In this document: positions 24,761 through 33,322 of the stretch, in pieces
How the letters are laid out: each line of letters begins with the position of its first letter
Numbering within the stretch: position 1 is the stretch's first letter
NCBI GenBank assembly: GCA_048267245.1
Contig: JBLWXV010000001.1
Location: forward strand, 930,001-994,000
Direction of reading: 5' to 3'
DNA: 64,000 bases
Source: JBLWXV01 sp048267245
GTDB lineage: Bacteria; Bdellovibrionota; Bacteriovoracia; Bacteriovoracales; Bacteriovoracaceae
Notes under the pieces: model-generated
Seen by the model: the letters and a program-made list of their open reading frames with translations, nothing else
What the model was told of the DNA's origin: nothing
Database searches by the model: none
Position numbers and translations under genes: made by a program

Positions 24761-25301
24761 CGTCTCCCTCTCCTTCATAGAACTCTTCAAATTCTTCTTG
24801 ATACATGAGGAGTCTCGGATCTTTTACATGATCAACATAAAGAGTTCCAAAGAGGTGATCTAATTCGTGCTGAAAGACGGTGGCGAGAAAGTCTGAGACG
24901 ACAATTTCTTTCTCGTTTGCTTCAAGGTCAAGGTACTTGAGTTTAATTTCTCGAGGGCGCTCAACATAACCACGCAGGCCTGGAACTGAGAGACACCCCT
25001 CCCAAAATCCCTGGGGGGTTTTATCGACGACTTCCCAAGTTGGATTGAAGATCACAAATTCGCCACCCTCTTCGAGCTCGCCATAGCGTGGATTTTCTCC
25101 CGGCAAGTGAATGATCGCCGCTTGAACACTGACATTGATCTGAGGAGCGGCAATCCCAATACCCGACTCGTGGGCCATAGTTTCTCTCATATCTTCAATG
25201 AGGCGCTTGGTTTGCTCAGAAGTGATCTCTTCTTTAGTTAAGGTGCGCGCGCGCTCTCGCAAAGTGGGGTGTCCCATGCGTATGACTTTTCTAATGGCCA
25301 T
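24744..25301 (-). CDS. def: Peptide deformylase
   Basis: The 185-residue enzyme removes the formyl group from nascent proteins using a divalent metal. The three motifs are present: GIGIAAPQI, EGCLSVPG and HELDHLFG. An acidic tail (EEFEEFYEGEGDDVLDD) extends the C terminus. Start ATG 25301 has GAGGAT 7 bases upstream; the ATG at 25316 contains that ribosome-binding site and is less likely. It is the first gene of the def-trmO operon. Confidence 0.95.
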   Translation of the reverse strand: MAIRKVIRMGHPTLRERARTLTKEEITSEQTKRLIEDMRETMAHESGIGIAAPQINVSVQAAIIHLPGENPRYGELEEGGEFVIFNPTWEVVDKTPQGFWEGCLSVPGLRGYVERPREIKLKYLDLEANEKEIVVSDFLATVFQHELDHLFGTLYVDHVKDPRLLMYQEEFEEFYEGEGDDVLDD

Positions 25302-25395
25302 CTGTGTTATCCTCATTGGGTTTGTCGCTTTATCTTAAACCGAAATATGGCTACCATAAAGTGGCTTTGAAATACATGATTCACGGGACCAAAAA

Positions 25396-25872
25396 ATGGC
25401 CAAAACTCGCATTCTCTTTGTTTGTCTTGGTAATATCTGTCGCTCTCCAGCCGCTCATGGAGTGATGCTCGACTTAGTTGCTAAGGCCGGACTTGAAAGT
25501 CGTTTTTATATTGATTCAGCTGGTACATCTGGCCACCATGAGGGGGAACTTCCCGACGCTCGCATGCGCTCTCATGCCAAGAAGAGAGGCGTTGTGCTTG
25601 ATAGTCGCTCGCGACCTTTTAGGGCTCCAGAGGATTTCGACTCCTTTGACTTGATTCTCGCCATGGATTTTTCCAACTTTAATAACCTCAAGCGCCTTGC
25701 TCGGGGCGAGAGTGATTTAGCAAAGCTGCGCTTAATGTGTGACTACTGCGAAAACTCTTGTGAAGAAGAAGTGCCTGATCCCTATTACGGCGGGGCCGAA
25801 GGATTTGAGCAAGTTCTCGACCTTGTCACCGATGGCTGCAGAGGACTTATCAAGAAATACGGGCATAAGTAA
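25396..25872 (+). CDS. Low-molecular-weight protein tyrosine phosphatase
   Basis: The 158-residue product has the P-loop CLGNICRSP (Cys at residue 10) with catalytic Cys-x5-Arg and the acid loop DPYYGG near residue 130. It should dephosphorylate tyrosine or arginine residues in the cytoplasm; with Wzc-type kinases it controls exopolysaccharide export, but none is seen here. GreB starts 1 base after its stop, so they form an operon. Confidence 0.92.
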   Translation: MAKTRILFVCLGNICRSPAAHGVMLDLVAKAGLESRFYIDSAGTSGHHEGELPDARMRSHAKKRGVVLDSRSRPFRAPEDFDSFDLILAMDFSNFNNLKRLARGESDLAKLRLMCDYCENSCEEEVPDPYYGGAEGFEQVLDLVTDGCRGLIKKYGHK

Positions 25873-25873
25873 A

Positions 25874-26404
25874 ATGAGTGAGAAGAAAAACTACATCACT
25901 CCCAAGGGTCTTGAGCGCTTGCTGGCCGAGCGGGATTTTTTACTCAAGTCAGAGCGCCCAAGAGTTACGAAGATCGTATCGTGGGCGGCTTCTCTAGGAG
26001 ATCGCTCTGAGAATGCAGACTATCAATATGGAAAGAAGCGCTTGCGCGAGATTGATAGAAGACTGAGATTTCTTGGCGCGCGCATTGAAACGGCCGTGAG
26101 CGTGGACCCTGAAAGTGTGGAGAGCGAGCGAGTTCAATTTGGCGCGACTGTGATTCTTGCAAGTGAAGATGGGAGTGAGCGCCAATTTTCGATTGTTGGC
26201 ATTGACGAGATAGACACGCCAAGAGGTCTCATTAGCTGGCTCTCTCCCATTGCTAAATCACTGCTTGGAAAGGAGGAGGGCGATGAAGTTGTAGTTCGCG
26301 CCCCCGCCGGAGACCGAGATTATGAAATTGTCGAAATCAAATATATCGCCATTGAAATCGTGCCCTTTACACCGGAAACCTTAGACGAGGTATTTAATCA
26401 ATGA
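25874..26404 (+). CDS. greB: Transcription elongation factor GreB
   Basis: The 176-residue factor rescues backtracked RNA polymerase by stimulating transcript cleavage through its coiled-coil tip. The GDRSENADYQYGKKRLREID signature with two acidic tip residues is typical of GreB rather than GreA, and a FKBP-like C-terminal domain follows. Start ATG 25874 lies 1 base past the phosphatase stop; the longer open frame from 25739 overlaps that gene and is not family-like. Its TGA overlaps the next ATG (ATGA). Confidence 0.93.
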   Translation: MSEKKNYITPKGLERLLAERDFLLKSERPRVTKIVSWAASLGDRSENADYQYGKKRLREIDRRLRFLGARIETAVSVDPESVESERVQFGATVILASEDGSERQFSIVGIDEIDTPRGLISWLSPIAKSLLGKEEGDEVVVRAPAGDRDYEIVEIKYIAIEIVPFTPETLDEVFNQ

Positions 26405-26796
26405 ATGTAGAAGTCCCCGTATCTGTTGGAGAACTAGTCGATAAAATCACGATACTCAAGATTAAGTCTGAGCGTATTAGTGATAGCGGCAAACTTCTTC
26501 ACGTCAAAAATGAGTTAGACCTTTTGACGGAGCGACTTGAGCAGGTGCCCGGAGGCAGATTACAGTTTGAGAAGCTGGAAGCTGAGCTACAGATTGTGAA
26601 TGAGCAGTTGTGGGTGATTGAAGACGACATCCGTGAAAAGGAGAGAGCGCGAGAGTTTGATCAAAAATTTATTGAACTCGCCAGGGCGGTGTACATCACA
26701 AATGATAAGCGCTTTGCCTTGAAGAATCAGATTAATCTTCAGGTGGGGAGTGCAGTGCGTGAAGTAAAGTCCTACAAAGATTATGGTGGCAATTAG
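26401..26796 (+). CDS. DUF6165 family protein
   Basis: The 131-residue product matches DUF6165 (N-terminal VPVSVGELVDKITILKIKSER, then a long charged coiled coil, and ITNDKRFALKNQINL). The family is often found near sugar or LPS genes, but its function is unknown. It overlaps greB by 4 bases and is translationally coupled to it. It has no signal peptide. Confidence 0.82.
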   Translation: MNVEVPVSVGELVDKITILKIKSERISDSGKLLHVKNELDLLTERLEQVPGGRLQFEKLEAELQIVNEQLWVIEDDIREKERAREFDQKFIELARAVYITNDKRFALKNQINLQVGSAVREVKSYKDYGGN

Positions 26797-26871
26797 AGAG
26801 CAACCTTTTCATCTGCCGTCGATAGGCCTACACTTTAGGAACTTAAGTCTCAACTTTCAAAGGATAATTTC

Positions 26872-27672
26872 ATGTCACGTGGTTCTTCCGAACTTCCGGT
26901 CGATATTAAGTATCGTCTCTATGAGTCTTCTGTTCAATGTGTTGAAGCAGATCTCGCCTTTCTCAATAAAGAGTATAAAAAAATTTACAAGAGAAAGCCC
27001 CTAACACTCAGAGAGGATTTCGGTGGCACCGGAGCGATGGCCTGTCAGTGGACAGCTCAAAGCAAGAATCACGAAGCCTATGCAGTCGATCTCGATCCAG
27101 AGCCAATAAATTACGGTAAGGAAAATCACTTTACTAAATTAGATACCGCTGAACAAAAGCGCATGCACTATATCCAGGGAAATGTGCTCGATAGCTATCC
27201 CTTTAAAACAGATATTATTGTTGCCTTTAACTTTTCTTATTTTATTTTTAAAAAGCGCGCCGATCTTCTGCACTACTTTAAGCAAGTTAGAGCGGGGCTA
27301 GGTAAGGAAGGTGCCTTTTTTATTGACCTCTTTGGTGGACACGAATGTGCCCAGCCCCTTGAAGAAGAGACTGAACACAAGACCCATAGCTATTTTTGGG
27401 ACTGCGATAGTTACAACCCGCTCACCAGCGAAGTTCAGTACTACATTCATTTTAAATATGAGGGGAAAAAATACCGAGAAGTCTTCTCTTATGACTGGCG
27501 CATGTGGGGTCTTCAAGAACTCAGAGATATTCTCACTGACGCTGGCTTCTCAGAAACTCTCACGTACTGGGAAGAAGATGACGATGATGGAGGGGGCAAT
27601 GGAACCTTCTATCGCACGAAAACGGCAGAAAATTGTGACTCATGGGTGACTTATATTTGTGCTATTCCATGA
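26872..27672 (+). CDS. Class I SAM-dependent methyltransferase
   Basis: The 266-residue product has a SAM-binding loop LREDFGGTGAMACQW, the acidic residue in AYAVDLDPEPI, and a motif IV at DIIVAFNFSYFIFKK. The C-terminal part is beta-rich with YTWR-like segments. The target is not identifiable. Start ATG 26872 has AAAGGA 8 bases upstream. It is 75 bases after the DUF6165 gene and 24 bases before the HD-GYP-like gene. Confidence 0.8.
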   Translation: MSRGSSELPVDIKYRLYESSVQCVEADLAFLNKEYKKIYKRKPLTLREDFGGTGAMACQWTAQSKNHEAYAVDLDPEPINYGKENHFTKLDTAEQKRMHYIQGNVLDSYPFKTDIIVAFNFSYFIFKKRADLLHYFKQVRAGLGKEGAFFIDLFGGHECAQPLEEETEHKTHSYFWDCDSYNPLTSEVQYYIHFKYEGKKYREVFSYDWRMWGLQELRDILTDAGFSETLTYWEEDDDDGGGNGTFYRTKTAENCDSWVTYICAIP

Positions 27673-27696
27673 GGTTGCGATCCATTAGAGGATGAT

Positions 27697-28974
27697 ATGG
27701 ATACACTACAGGCCTTCTTTTTAAGCTCGGATGATAAGTTTAAAACAGGTGTTGAGTCCTATTTATTGGGCGAACTTGGTGTAGGTCTAAACTTCATCTC
27801 AAATGATCTCGAAAATGCGGATATTGGAATTGTCGACATGCGAGTCGAGGGCTCTGAGGTTCCTGGTGAGATCGATGCGCTAAGGCTTCCAATTATTTTT
27901 CTGGTTGGAAGCGACTCCCACATTGATTACAAAGGCCACTACCGCAAGGTTGAAGTCAAAGATACCTTAGGGGATCTAACTCACAATCTATGTCTGAGCA
28001 TAGATAAGCTTGTTCGCAATCGCTTAAAACGCACCCCCTACGCCGCAGTGGCGATCTCAAAAGTAATTGAGGTCAATCCTCCATGTTCAATCTTCTTGCG
28101 CCTATCAGGCGATAAATTTGTCAAAGTAAGAGAGCCCGGTGCCAGTGATATCGAGACGATTGAGCGCTATAAAGAGCGCGATGTGAATCACCTCTTTGTC
28201 CTTCAGGATGACTTTCTCACTCACTTTGCTCCCATGCTCGAAGAGATGTTTAAAGAGTTTAGCTCCGGAAATGAGGGGGCAGGCTTGAGTTCTCTCGATC
28301 AGTTAAGAGAACTGGTTCAAGTCTTTGGCGTAAAAAAGGACACAGTAAAACTTGTAGACGCCCTAGTTGATGAGACACTTAAATCGCTAGAGGGGAGGTC
28401 AAAATTTAAAGATCTACTCACTCTTGCTCAAGCGCAAAAGGGCTACCTCTCACTTCAGGCCCAGATGTGTGCTTATCTTTCAGTTGAAATTGCTAAGAAT
28501 CTCGATTGGAGATCAAGTGATGTGTTTCGCAAACTTGTGATTTCGTCTCTCTTTCAAAATATCACTCTTCAGACTGAGGATCAGGGGGTGGTAATGAGAT
28601 TCACTGATGCCGAATTGAGTGTTCTCACAACTGAGGAAAAGAGCCTGGTCAAGCGCCATATGATCTCGGCCTGCGATCTCTTAGGTCCTCTTCCGACCTT
28701 TACGAGTGATGTCCACAACGCAATTCTTTCGCATCATGAACTGCCAGATGGCTCGGGCTACCCAAGAGGGTTAGGTTCAAGACAGCTTTCTCAATTTGAG
28801 GCGACCTTCATCATTGCAGTAAATGCGAGTCATGAAATTGTCTCAAGCCCAAATCCTAGAGGTATCTTCAAGCGAGTGATTGAAAGGTTTAGAGATCATT
28901 TCTGTGTGGGAAATTTTGACAAGCCCTGCAAAGCTTTCTTGAAAATCTTTCTTGAAAAGTCTGCCGATCTTTAG
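27697..28974 (+). CDS. Degenerate HD-GYP domain protein
   Basis: The 425-residue product keeps the GYP hallmark HHELPDGSGYPRGL (residues 346-359) of HD-GYP c-di-GMP phosphodiesterases. The metal-binding HD pair normally found upstream in an LHDIGK motif is missing; the equivalent region reads SSLFQNITLQTE. The protein therefore probably lacks phosphodiesterase activity and may act as a sensor or scaffold. The N-terminal 120 residues resemble a receiver-like fold (IGIVDMRV at the phospho-strand). Start ATG has AGAGG 6 bases upstream. It overlaps the next, convergent gene by 4 bases. Confidence 0.78.
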   Translation: MDTLQAFFLSSDDKFKTGVESYLLGELGVGLNFISNDLENADIGIVDMRVEGSEVPGEIDALRLPIIFLVGSDSHIDYKGHYRKVEVKDTLGDLTHNLCLSIDKLVRNRLKRTPYAAVAISKVIEVNPPCSIFLRLSGDKFVKVREPGASDIETIERYKERDVNHLFVLQDDFLTHFAPMLEEMFKEFSSGNEGAGLSSLDQLRELVQVFGVKKDTVKLVDALVDETLKSLEGRSKFKDLLTLAQAQKGYLSLQAQMCAYLSVEIAKNLDWRSSDVFRKLVISSLFQNITLQTEDQGVVMRFTDAELSVLTTEEKSLVKRHMISACDLLGPLPTFTSDVHNAILSHHELPDGSGYPRGLGSRQLSQFEATFIIAVNASHEIVSSPNPRGIFKRVIERFRDHFCVGNFDKPCKAFLKIFLEKSADL

Positions 28975-29381
28975 AGCGAGATATATTCGAGCTCAAAATC
29001 CTTACTAAAGACTTTAAGTGAACTCTTGGCGCGATCGAGATGATCGCCTATGACCACCACATGCCCTCGCTCGCCGCGAAGTTTGAGGGCCAATTGACCA
29101 ACTTCATGGAGATCAGCACTTAGTGATTTAGATTCTTCGCTCAGTTGAAACTGCGCTAAGAAAAAAGGTTTTCCAAAGTGATTGGTAGAGAGAAAGTGCT
29201 TTCTCACGTGACCCTTGTTTTCTTGCAGGCAAATATTGGTGAGCAGACCATCTAGAAAATAGTCGAGTTCATTAAAGGGCAGCGGGCGCTCAAGGAGATT
29301 TTGATCAGTAAACCATAGAATGCCACACGTGCGTGTAGTGAGGTGCTCGGCGAGATTCTGGATGGCGTTTTGCTTACTCAT
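28971..29381 (-). CDS. Hypothetical protein after nusB
   Basis: The 136-residue product has no signal peptide or recognised domain. It is mostly alpha/beta with conserved-looking Trp, Cys and His residues (RTCGILWFTDQN, GERGHVVVIGDHLDRAK). Its ATG overlaps the end of nusB by 8 bases, so it is translationally coupled to the glyA-nrdR-nusB transcript. Function unknown. Confidence 0.65.
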   Translation of the reverse strand: MSKQNAIQNLAEHLTTRTCGILWFTDQNLLERPLPFNELDYFLDGLLTNICLQENKGHVRKHFLSTNHFGKPFFLAQFQLSEESKSLSADLHEVGQLALKLRGERGHVVVIGDHLDRAKSSLKVFSKDFELEYISL

Positions 29382-29865
29382 TTCTGAGTTGGCTTCCTAC
29401 TTTATCGAGCACGCCATTAATGAAGCTTGCTGACTCGAGACCGCCGTATTTCTTGGCAAGATTAATGGCCTCGTTAATCGCAACTTTCTTTGGAACGTCG
29501 TTGAAATATCCAAGTTCAAGTGCGCCCATATAGAGAGAGAACAGGTCGACGCGCTTAACCTTATTGAGATCTTGAATTTTAAGATGTGGGCGAATGGCTT
29601 CGCGAATACTGCCTTGATTGGCAATAAACATCGTAATGAGATCTTTGCCATAGGCCTGAATATCTGGCGTGAGTGCGTTGTCTGGGTGCTCGCGATCGGG
29701 CTCAGAAAAAGAGGGATCAAAGCTATCAAGGAGTTCGCGCAGTGGGGCTTCAAGTACAATATCTTCCTCCATACCTTTGAGCTTATGGGCCCATTGGTAG
29801 AGAAACTTGAAGGCGTATTCACGGGCGAGGGTCTTGTTGATTGCTGGCGCTTTATTGGAGCTCAC
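29374..29865 (-). CDS. nusB: Transcription antitermination protein NusB
   Basis: The 163-residue product matches NusB, which binds boxA RNA with NusE (S10) to form antitermination complexes on rRNA operons. Typical features are LAREYAFKFLYQW near the N terminus and the C-terminal VAINEAINLAKKYGGLESASFINGVLDKV. I place the start at GTG 29865, with AGGA about 8 bases upstream, overlapping the nrdR stop by 14 bases; the frame opens to 29958 but would run into nrdR without similarity. Confidence 0.93.
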   Translation of the reverse strand: MSSNKAPAINKTLAREYAFKFLYQWAHKLKGMEEDIVLEAPLRELLDSFDPSFSEPDREHPDNALTPDIQAYGKDLITMFIANQGSIREAIRPHLKIQDLNKVKRVDLFSLYMGALELGYFNDVPKKVAINEAINLAKKYGGLESASFINGVLDKVGSQLRNE

Positions 29866-30337
29866 GAGTCGTATCCTGCTTTTTTTGGGCGTGTGGTTTC
29901 TTATGAAGGTTTTTAGCAAAAGAGTCAATATCCTGGTAGTCCCAGTAGAAAGAAGCAAATCTCACGTAGGAGACCGGGTCGAGTTCGTAGAGCTTTCTCA
30001 TCACAAACTCACCCACCCAATTGGCAGGAACTTCAGGCTTGCCACACTCAATGAGTGATTGCTCGGTCTCATCGAGGAGAAGCTCCAATTGATCCATGGA
30101 TATAGGGCGCTTTTGGCAGGCCTTTGTGAGGCCGCGCAGGATTTTATCGCGATTGAAGTTTTCACGGCGACCATCGTTTTTGACCACCATGGGAATCACA
30201 CTCTCAGACTTCTCATAGGTCGTAAAACGCTCTCCACAACCTTCGCATTTGCGACGGCGGCGAATAGCGTTGCCCTCGGGATTAATCCTCGAGTCGACAA
30301 CTTTTGTATCTGGGGCGTGACATTTTGGGCAATGCAT
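29852..30337 (-). CDS. nrdR: Transcriptional repressor NrdR
   Basis: The 161-residue product has an N-terminal zinc ribbon (CPKC ... CEGC, residues 3-34) and an ATP-cone. NrdR represses ribonucleotide reductase genes through NrdR boxes in response to dATP/ATP. The start MHCPKCHAPD is characteristic. A long hairpin (30351-30394) covers the likely ribosome-binding site just upstream. The order glyA-nrdR-nusB is found in many proteobacteria. Confidence 0.95.
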   Translation of the reverse strand: MHCPKCHAPDTKVVDSRINPEGNAIRRRRKCEGCGERFTTYEKSESVIPMVVKNDGRRENFNRDKILRGLTKACQKRPISMDQLELLLDETEQSLIECGKPEVPANWVGEFVMRKLYELDPVSYVRFASFYWDYQDIDSFAKNLHKKPHAQKKQDTTRELQ

Positions 30338-30350
30338 TGGTCGTGGGTAC

Positions 30351-30394
30351 TCCTGCCAAGCTTTGTACCGTTAGGGGGCTCCGCTTGGCAAGGA
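30351..30394 (-). promoter_or_regulatory. Hairpin in the nrdR leader covering its ribosome-binding site
   Basis: On the minus strand TCC(T)TGCCAAGC pairs with GCTTGGCAGGA: 8 continuous base pairs plus 3 more past a one-base bulge, around a loop of about 21 bases. The AGGAG upstream of nrdR lies in the 3' arm. No T-run follows, so it is not a classical terminator. It may limit translation of nrdR or separate it from glyA. Confidence 0.45.
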
Positions 30395-30410
30395 TAAAGA
30401 TGCTAAGTAC

Positions 30411-31664
30411 TTAAGAATAGACCGGAAAGTCCTTACACAATGTTAAGACTTCGCTTCTGATTTTGACTAACTCACCATCGTTATTGGCATTTTTAAGCGC
30501 CGAGACAATCCAAGTCGCAATTTGCTCCATGTGCTTCTCAGTCATGCCGCGTGTTGTAATTGCCGGTGTTCCCAGGCGAACCCCAGATGTGACAAAGGGA
30601 GAGCGCTTATCGTTAGGGATCATATTCTTATTACAAGTGATTCCTGCGCGCTCAAGTACCTTTTCGGCTTCTTTACCAGTGAGACCCACAGAATCAGTCT
30701 TAACCAGCACCAGGTGATTGTCTGTGCCGCCTGAGACCAGTTCGACACCGTTTTTCATAAGCTCTTGAGCGAGAACCTTAGCGTTTAGGATCACTTGTTC
30801 GCCGTATGATTTAAACTCTGGTTGGAGCGCTTCATAGAAGGCCACGCCCTTGGCCGCGATCACGTGCTCAAGCGGTCCGCCTTGAATACCAGGGAAGACG
30901 TTGAAATTGATTTTCTTAGCAAGCTCTTCGTCGTTAGTGAGAATGATTCCCCCGCGCGGTCCGCGCAGTGTTTTGTGAGTTGTTGATGTCACAAAGTGTG
31001 CGTGAGGAACCGGGTTAGGGTGAACACCAGCGGCTACGAGACCCGCGATGTGGGCCATGTCGACCATGAGGTACGCGCCCACTTCGTCGGCGATCTGGCG
31101 GAATTTTTCAAAGTCGATGGTGCGTGCGTAAGCTGAGGCACCAGCGATGATCATCTTTGGCTTTTCCTTGCGAGCAATCTCGGCGATGGCATCGTAATCG
31201 AGAGTTTCCGTTTCAGGGTTTAGGCCATAGGAGATGATTTTATAAAAGCGACCAGAGAAGTTAACTGGCGAGCCGTGAGTGAGATGGCCTCCTTGGGCGA
31301 GATCCATCCCGAGAACTTTGTCTCCCGGCTCGAGCACACTAAAGTAGCAGGCCATGTTGGCCTGTGAGCCCGAGTGGGGTTGAACATTGGCGAAGTTAGC
31401 TCCAAAGAGTTTTTTAAGTCTCTCAATGGTGAGTTCTTCAACTGTATCCACAATCTCACAACCGCCGTAGTAGCGCTTGTGAGGAAGACCCTCAGCATAC
31501 TTATTTGTGAGTACTGAGCCCTGAGCTTCCATCACCGCTTTTGAAGTATAGTTTTCAGAGGCGATGAGTTCGAGTCCCTCTTCCTGTCTGGACCATTCAC
31601 GACCGATGAGTTCGTTAATTTCTGGATCCATTGACGTCAATGAGTGTGAGTTCGAATGAAACAT
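30411..31664 (-). CDS. glyA: Serine hydroxymethyltransferase
   Basis: The 417-residue PLP enzyme converts serine and tetrahydrofolate to glycine and methylenetetrahydrofolate. The PLP-lysine motif STTHKTLRGPRGG is present, along with EGLPHKRYYGGCE and SASENYTS-type active-site segments. Start ATG 31664 has GGAG 9 bases upstream and lies 14 bases after the fabF stop, so the genes are probably co-transcribed. nrdR follows on the same strand. Confidence 0.97.
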   Translation of the reverse strand: MFHSNSHSLTSMDPEINELIGREWSRQEEGLELIASENYTSKAVMEAQGSVLTNKYAEGLPHKRYYGGCEIVDTVEELTIERLKKLFGANFANVQPHSGSQANMACYFSVLEPGDKVLGMDLAQGGHLTHGSPVNFSGRFYKIISYGLNPETETLDYDAIAEIARKEKPKMIIAGASAYARTIDFEKFRQIADEVGAYLMVDMAHIAGLVAAGVHPNPVPHAHFVTSTTHKTLRGPRGGIILTNDEELAKKINFNVFPGIQGGPLEHVIAAKGVAFYEALQPEFKSYGEQVILNAKVLAQELMKNGVELVSGGTDNHLVLVKTDSVGLTGKEAEKVLERAGITCNKNMIPNDKRSPFVTSGVRLGTPAITTRGMTEKHMEQIATWIVSALKNANNDGELVKIRSEVLTLCKDFPVYS

Positions 31665-31678
31665 GGGGGCTCCTTTAA

Positions 31679-32929
31679 TTATTCAGACTTTTTAAATAGT
31701 AGTGATGAGTTGGTTCCACCAAAACCAAAGCTGTTATTAAGTGCGTACTTCACCTCTTTGTTCACGGCTTTATTTGGCACGTAATTGAGATCGCACTCAG
31801 GGTCTTGGTTTTCAAGGTTAATCGTTGGTGGAATTACCCCAGTGTGAAGGGCCATAGCACAGAACACTGATTCAATCCCGCCGGCGGCTCCGAGGAGGTG
31901 ACCGGTCATCGACTTAGTTGAACTCACGAGAAGATTTTTGGCGTGTTCACCAAAAGCTCTCTTAATCGCTTTAGTCTCACCGATGTCACCAAGTGGAGTT
32001 GAAGTGCCGTGAGCATTCACGTAACCAACTTCGCTAGGATTTACTCCGGCCTGCTCCATTGCCATTTGCATGCAGCGGAAAGTTTCGTCACCTTCTGGGT
32101 GTGGGGCCGTAATGTGATAGGCATCACTGGTGGCGCCAAAGCCTACGATTTCAGCGTAGATCTTAGCTCCGCGAGCTTTCGCCTTTTCGTAGTTTTCAAG
32201 TACGAGTACACCCGCACCTTCACCCATCACAAAGCCATCGCGAGCGGTATCAAATGGACGAGAAGCTTTTGAAGGAACTTCACTATTTTTTGAAAGAGCT
32301 TTCATTGAATTAAAGCCCGCAAGCGAGAGGGCGTTCATCACTGATTCAGCTCCCCCTGAGACCACAACGTCTTGGCGACCGAGCATGATTTCGCTCGCTG
32401 CTGCCGAGAGCGCGTGAGCGGCCGAGGCACAGGCCGAGGCGATGGTGAAGTTCAGACCCTTCATTCCGTATTTAATTGAAATCAAACCAGACGTCATATT
32501 GGGGATAACGGCGGGGATGAAGAAGGGAGAAATGCGACGAGGTCCCTTGTCATAGAGAGCTTTACTCGCACGCTGGATTTCAGGGAAGCCACCCATACCA
32601 ACGCCCAGAATCGCGCCCATGCGCTCAGCTGGGTAGTGAGTACTTCCTTTGAGACCAGCATCTCCAATAGCTTCATCAGCGGCGTGAAGAGCAAAGTGGA
32701 TAAAGCGATCAAAGCGAGGAGCTTCTCTAGCGTCGAGAATGTCTTCACTCAATGTAAAATTCTTAACTTCTCCACCAAAAGTGGCCGGCATCCCTTCTAC
32801 GCCATCGCCATTATTTTGCTCGAGAGTACTAATACCAGATTTTCCTGCGGTGATGTTTTCCCACACGCTTTTAAGATCGTGGCCAGTGCCACAGATGATT
32901 CCCATTCCTGTAATGGCAACGCGGTTCAT
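31679..32929 (-). CDS. fabF: 3-oxoacyl-ACP synthase II (FabF)
   Basis: The 416-residue condensing enzyme elongates acyl-ACP with malonyl-ACP. The catalytic triad appears as Cys in ASACASAAHAL, His in NAHGTSTPLGD and His in KSMTGHLLGAAGG. A stretch of GAGGAAG precedes ATG 32929. It lies after acpP with a strong terminator between them, so its level may depend on read-through or a separate promoter. Confidence 0.96.
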   Translation of the reverse strand: MNRVAITGMGIICGTGHDLKSVWENITAGKSGISTLEQNNGDGVEGMPATFGGEVKNFTLSEDILDAREAPRFDRFIHFALHAADEAIGDAGLKGSTHYPAERMGAILGVGMGGFPEIQRASKALYDKGPRRISPFFIPAVIPNMTSGLISIKYGMKGLNFTIASACASAAHALSAAASEIMLGRQDVVVSGGAESVMNALSLAGFNSMKALSKNSEVPSKASRPFDTARDGFVMGEGAGVLVLENYEKAKARGAKIYAEIVGFGATSDAYHITAPHPEGDETFRCMQMAMEQAGVNPSEVGYVNAHGTSTPLGDIGETKAIKRAFGEHAKNLLVSSTKSMTGHLLGAAGGIESVFCAMALHTGVIPPTINLENQDPECDLNYVPNKAVNKEVKYALNNSFGFGGTNSSLLFKKSE

Positions 32930-33006
32930 AGCTTCCTCGCTGTCTTAAGGGTTTAAAAAAAGTGCCTAAAATCTAACTTAGAAAAGGCCCGCCCGTCACA
33001 CAAAAA

Positions 33007-33036
33007 AAAAGGGCCCGCTAAAAGCAGGCCCTTTTA
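33007..33036 (-). terminator. Terminator between acpP and fabF
   Basis: On the minus strand AAAAGGGCC-t-GC pairs with GC-g-GGCCCTTTT around a short loop, followed by a run of about ten T. Strong enough to end acpP transcripts. Confidence 0.88.
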
Positions 33037-33053
33037 ATTTATGCAACGTATAA

Positions 33054-33278
33054 TTATTGTTTCTTAGAAAGGTAAGATACAACGTCTTGAACGCTTTTGA
33101 GACCTTCAGCGTCTTCCTCAGGAATTTCTACGCCAAATTCGTCTTCCATTTTCATCATGAGTTCAACGATGTCGAGTGAATCAAGGTTGAGATCGTCAAC
33201 AAAGCTTGTACCAAGGCTGATTTTGGCCCTATCAATTTTTGTCGCTTCGCTGATGAGGTTGATTACTTTCTCTTCCAT
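33054..33278 (-). CDS. acpP: Acyl carrier protein
   Basis: The 74-residue acidic protein has the phosphopantetheine site DSLD (Ser in LNLDSLDIVELMM) and the normal length. It carries acyl chains during fatty-acid synthesis. AAAGGAA precedes ATG 33278. It lies between fabG and fabF and ends in a strong terminator, in keeping with high abundance of the product. Confidence 0.97.
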   Translation of the reverse strand: MEEKVINLISEATKIDRAKISLGTSFVDDLNLDSLDIVELMMKMEDEFGVEIPEEDAEGLKSVQDVVSYLSKKQ

Positions 33279-33322
33279 TTCCTTTGCTCCTTAAGAATTT
33301 TATTTAAGCCTTTGCCTAATAA

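Noticed and set aside
25739..25873. Longer reading of greB starting inside the phosphatase gene
   Set aside because: The added residues do not resemble Gre factors; ATG 25874 gives the family N terminus.
30059..30397. 112-residue plus-strand ORF opposite nrdR
   Set aside because: Antisense of a conserved gene, no family or start signal.
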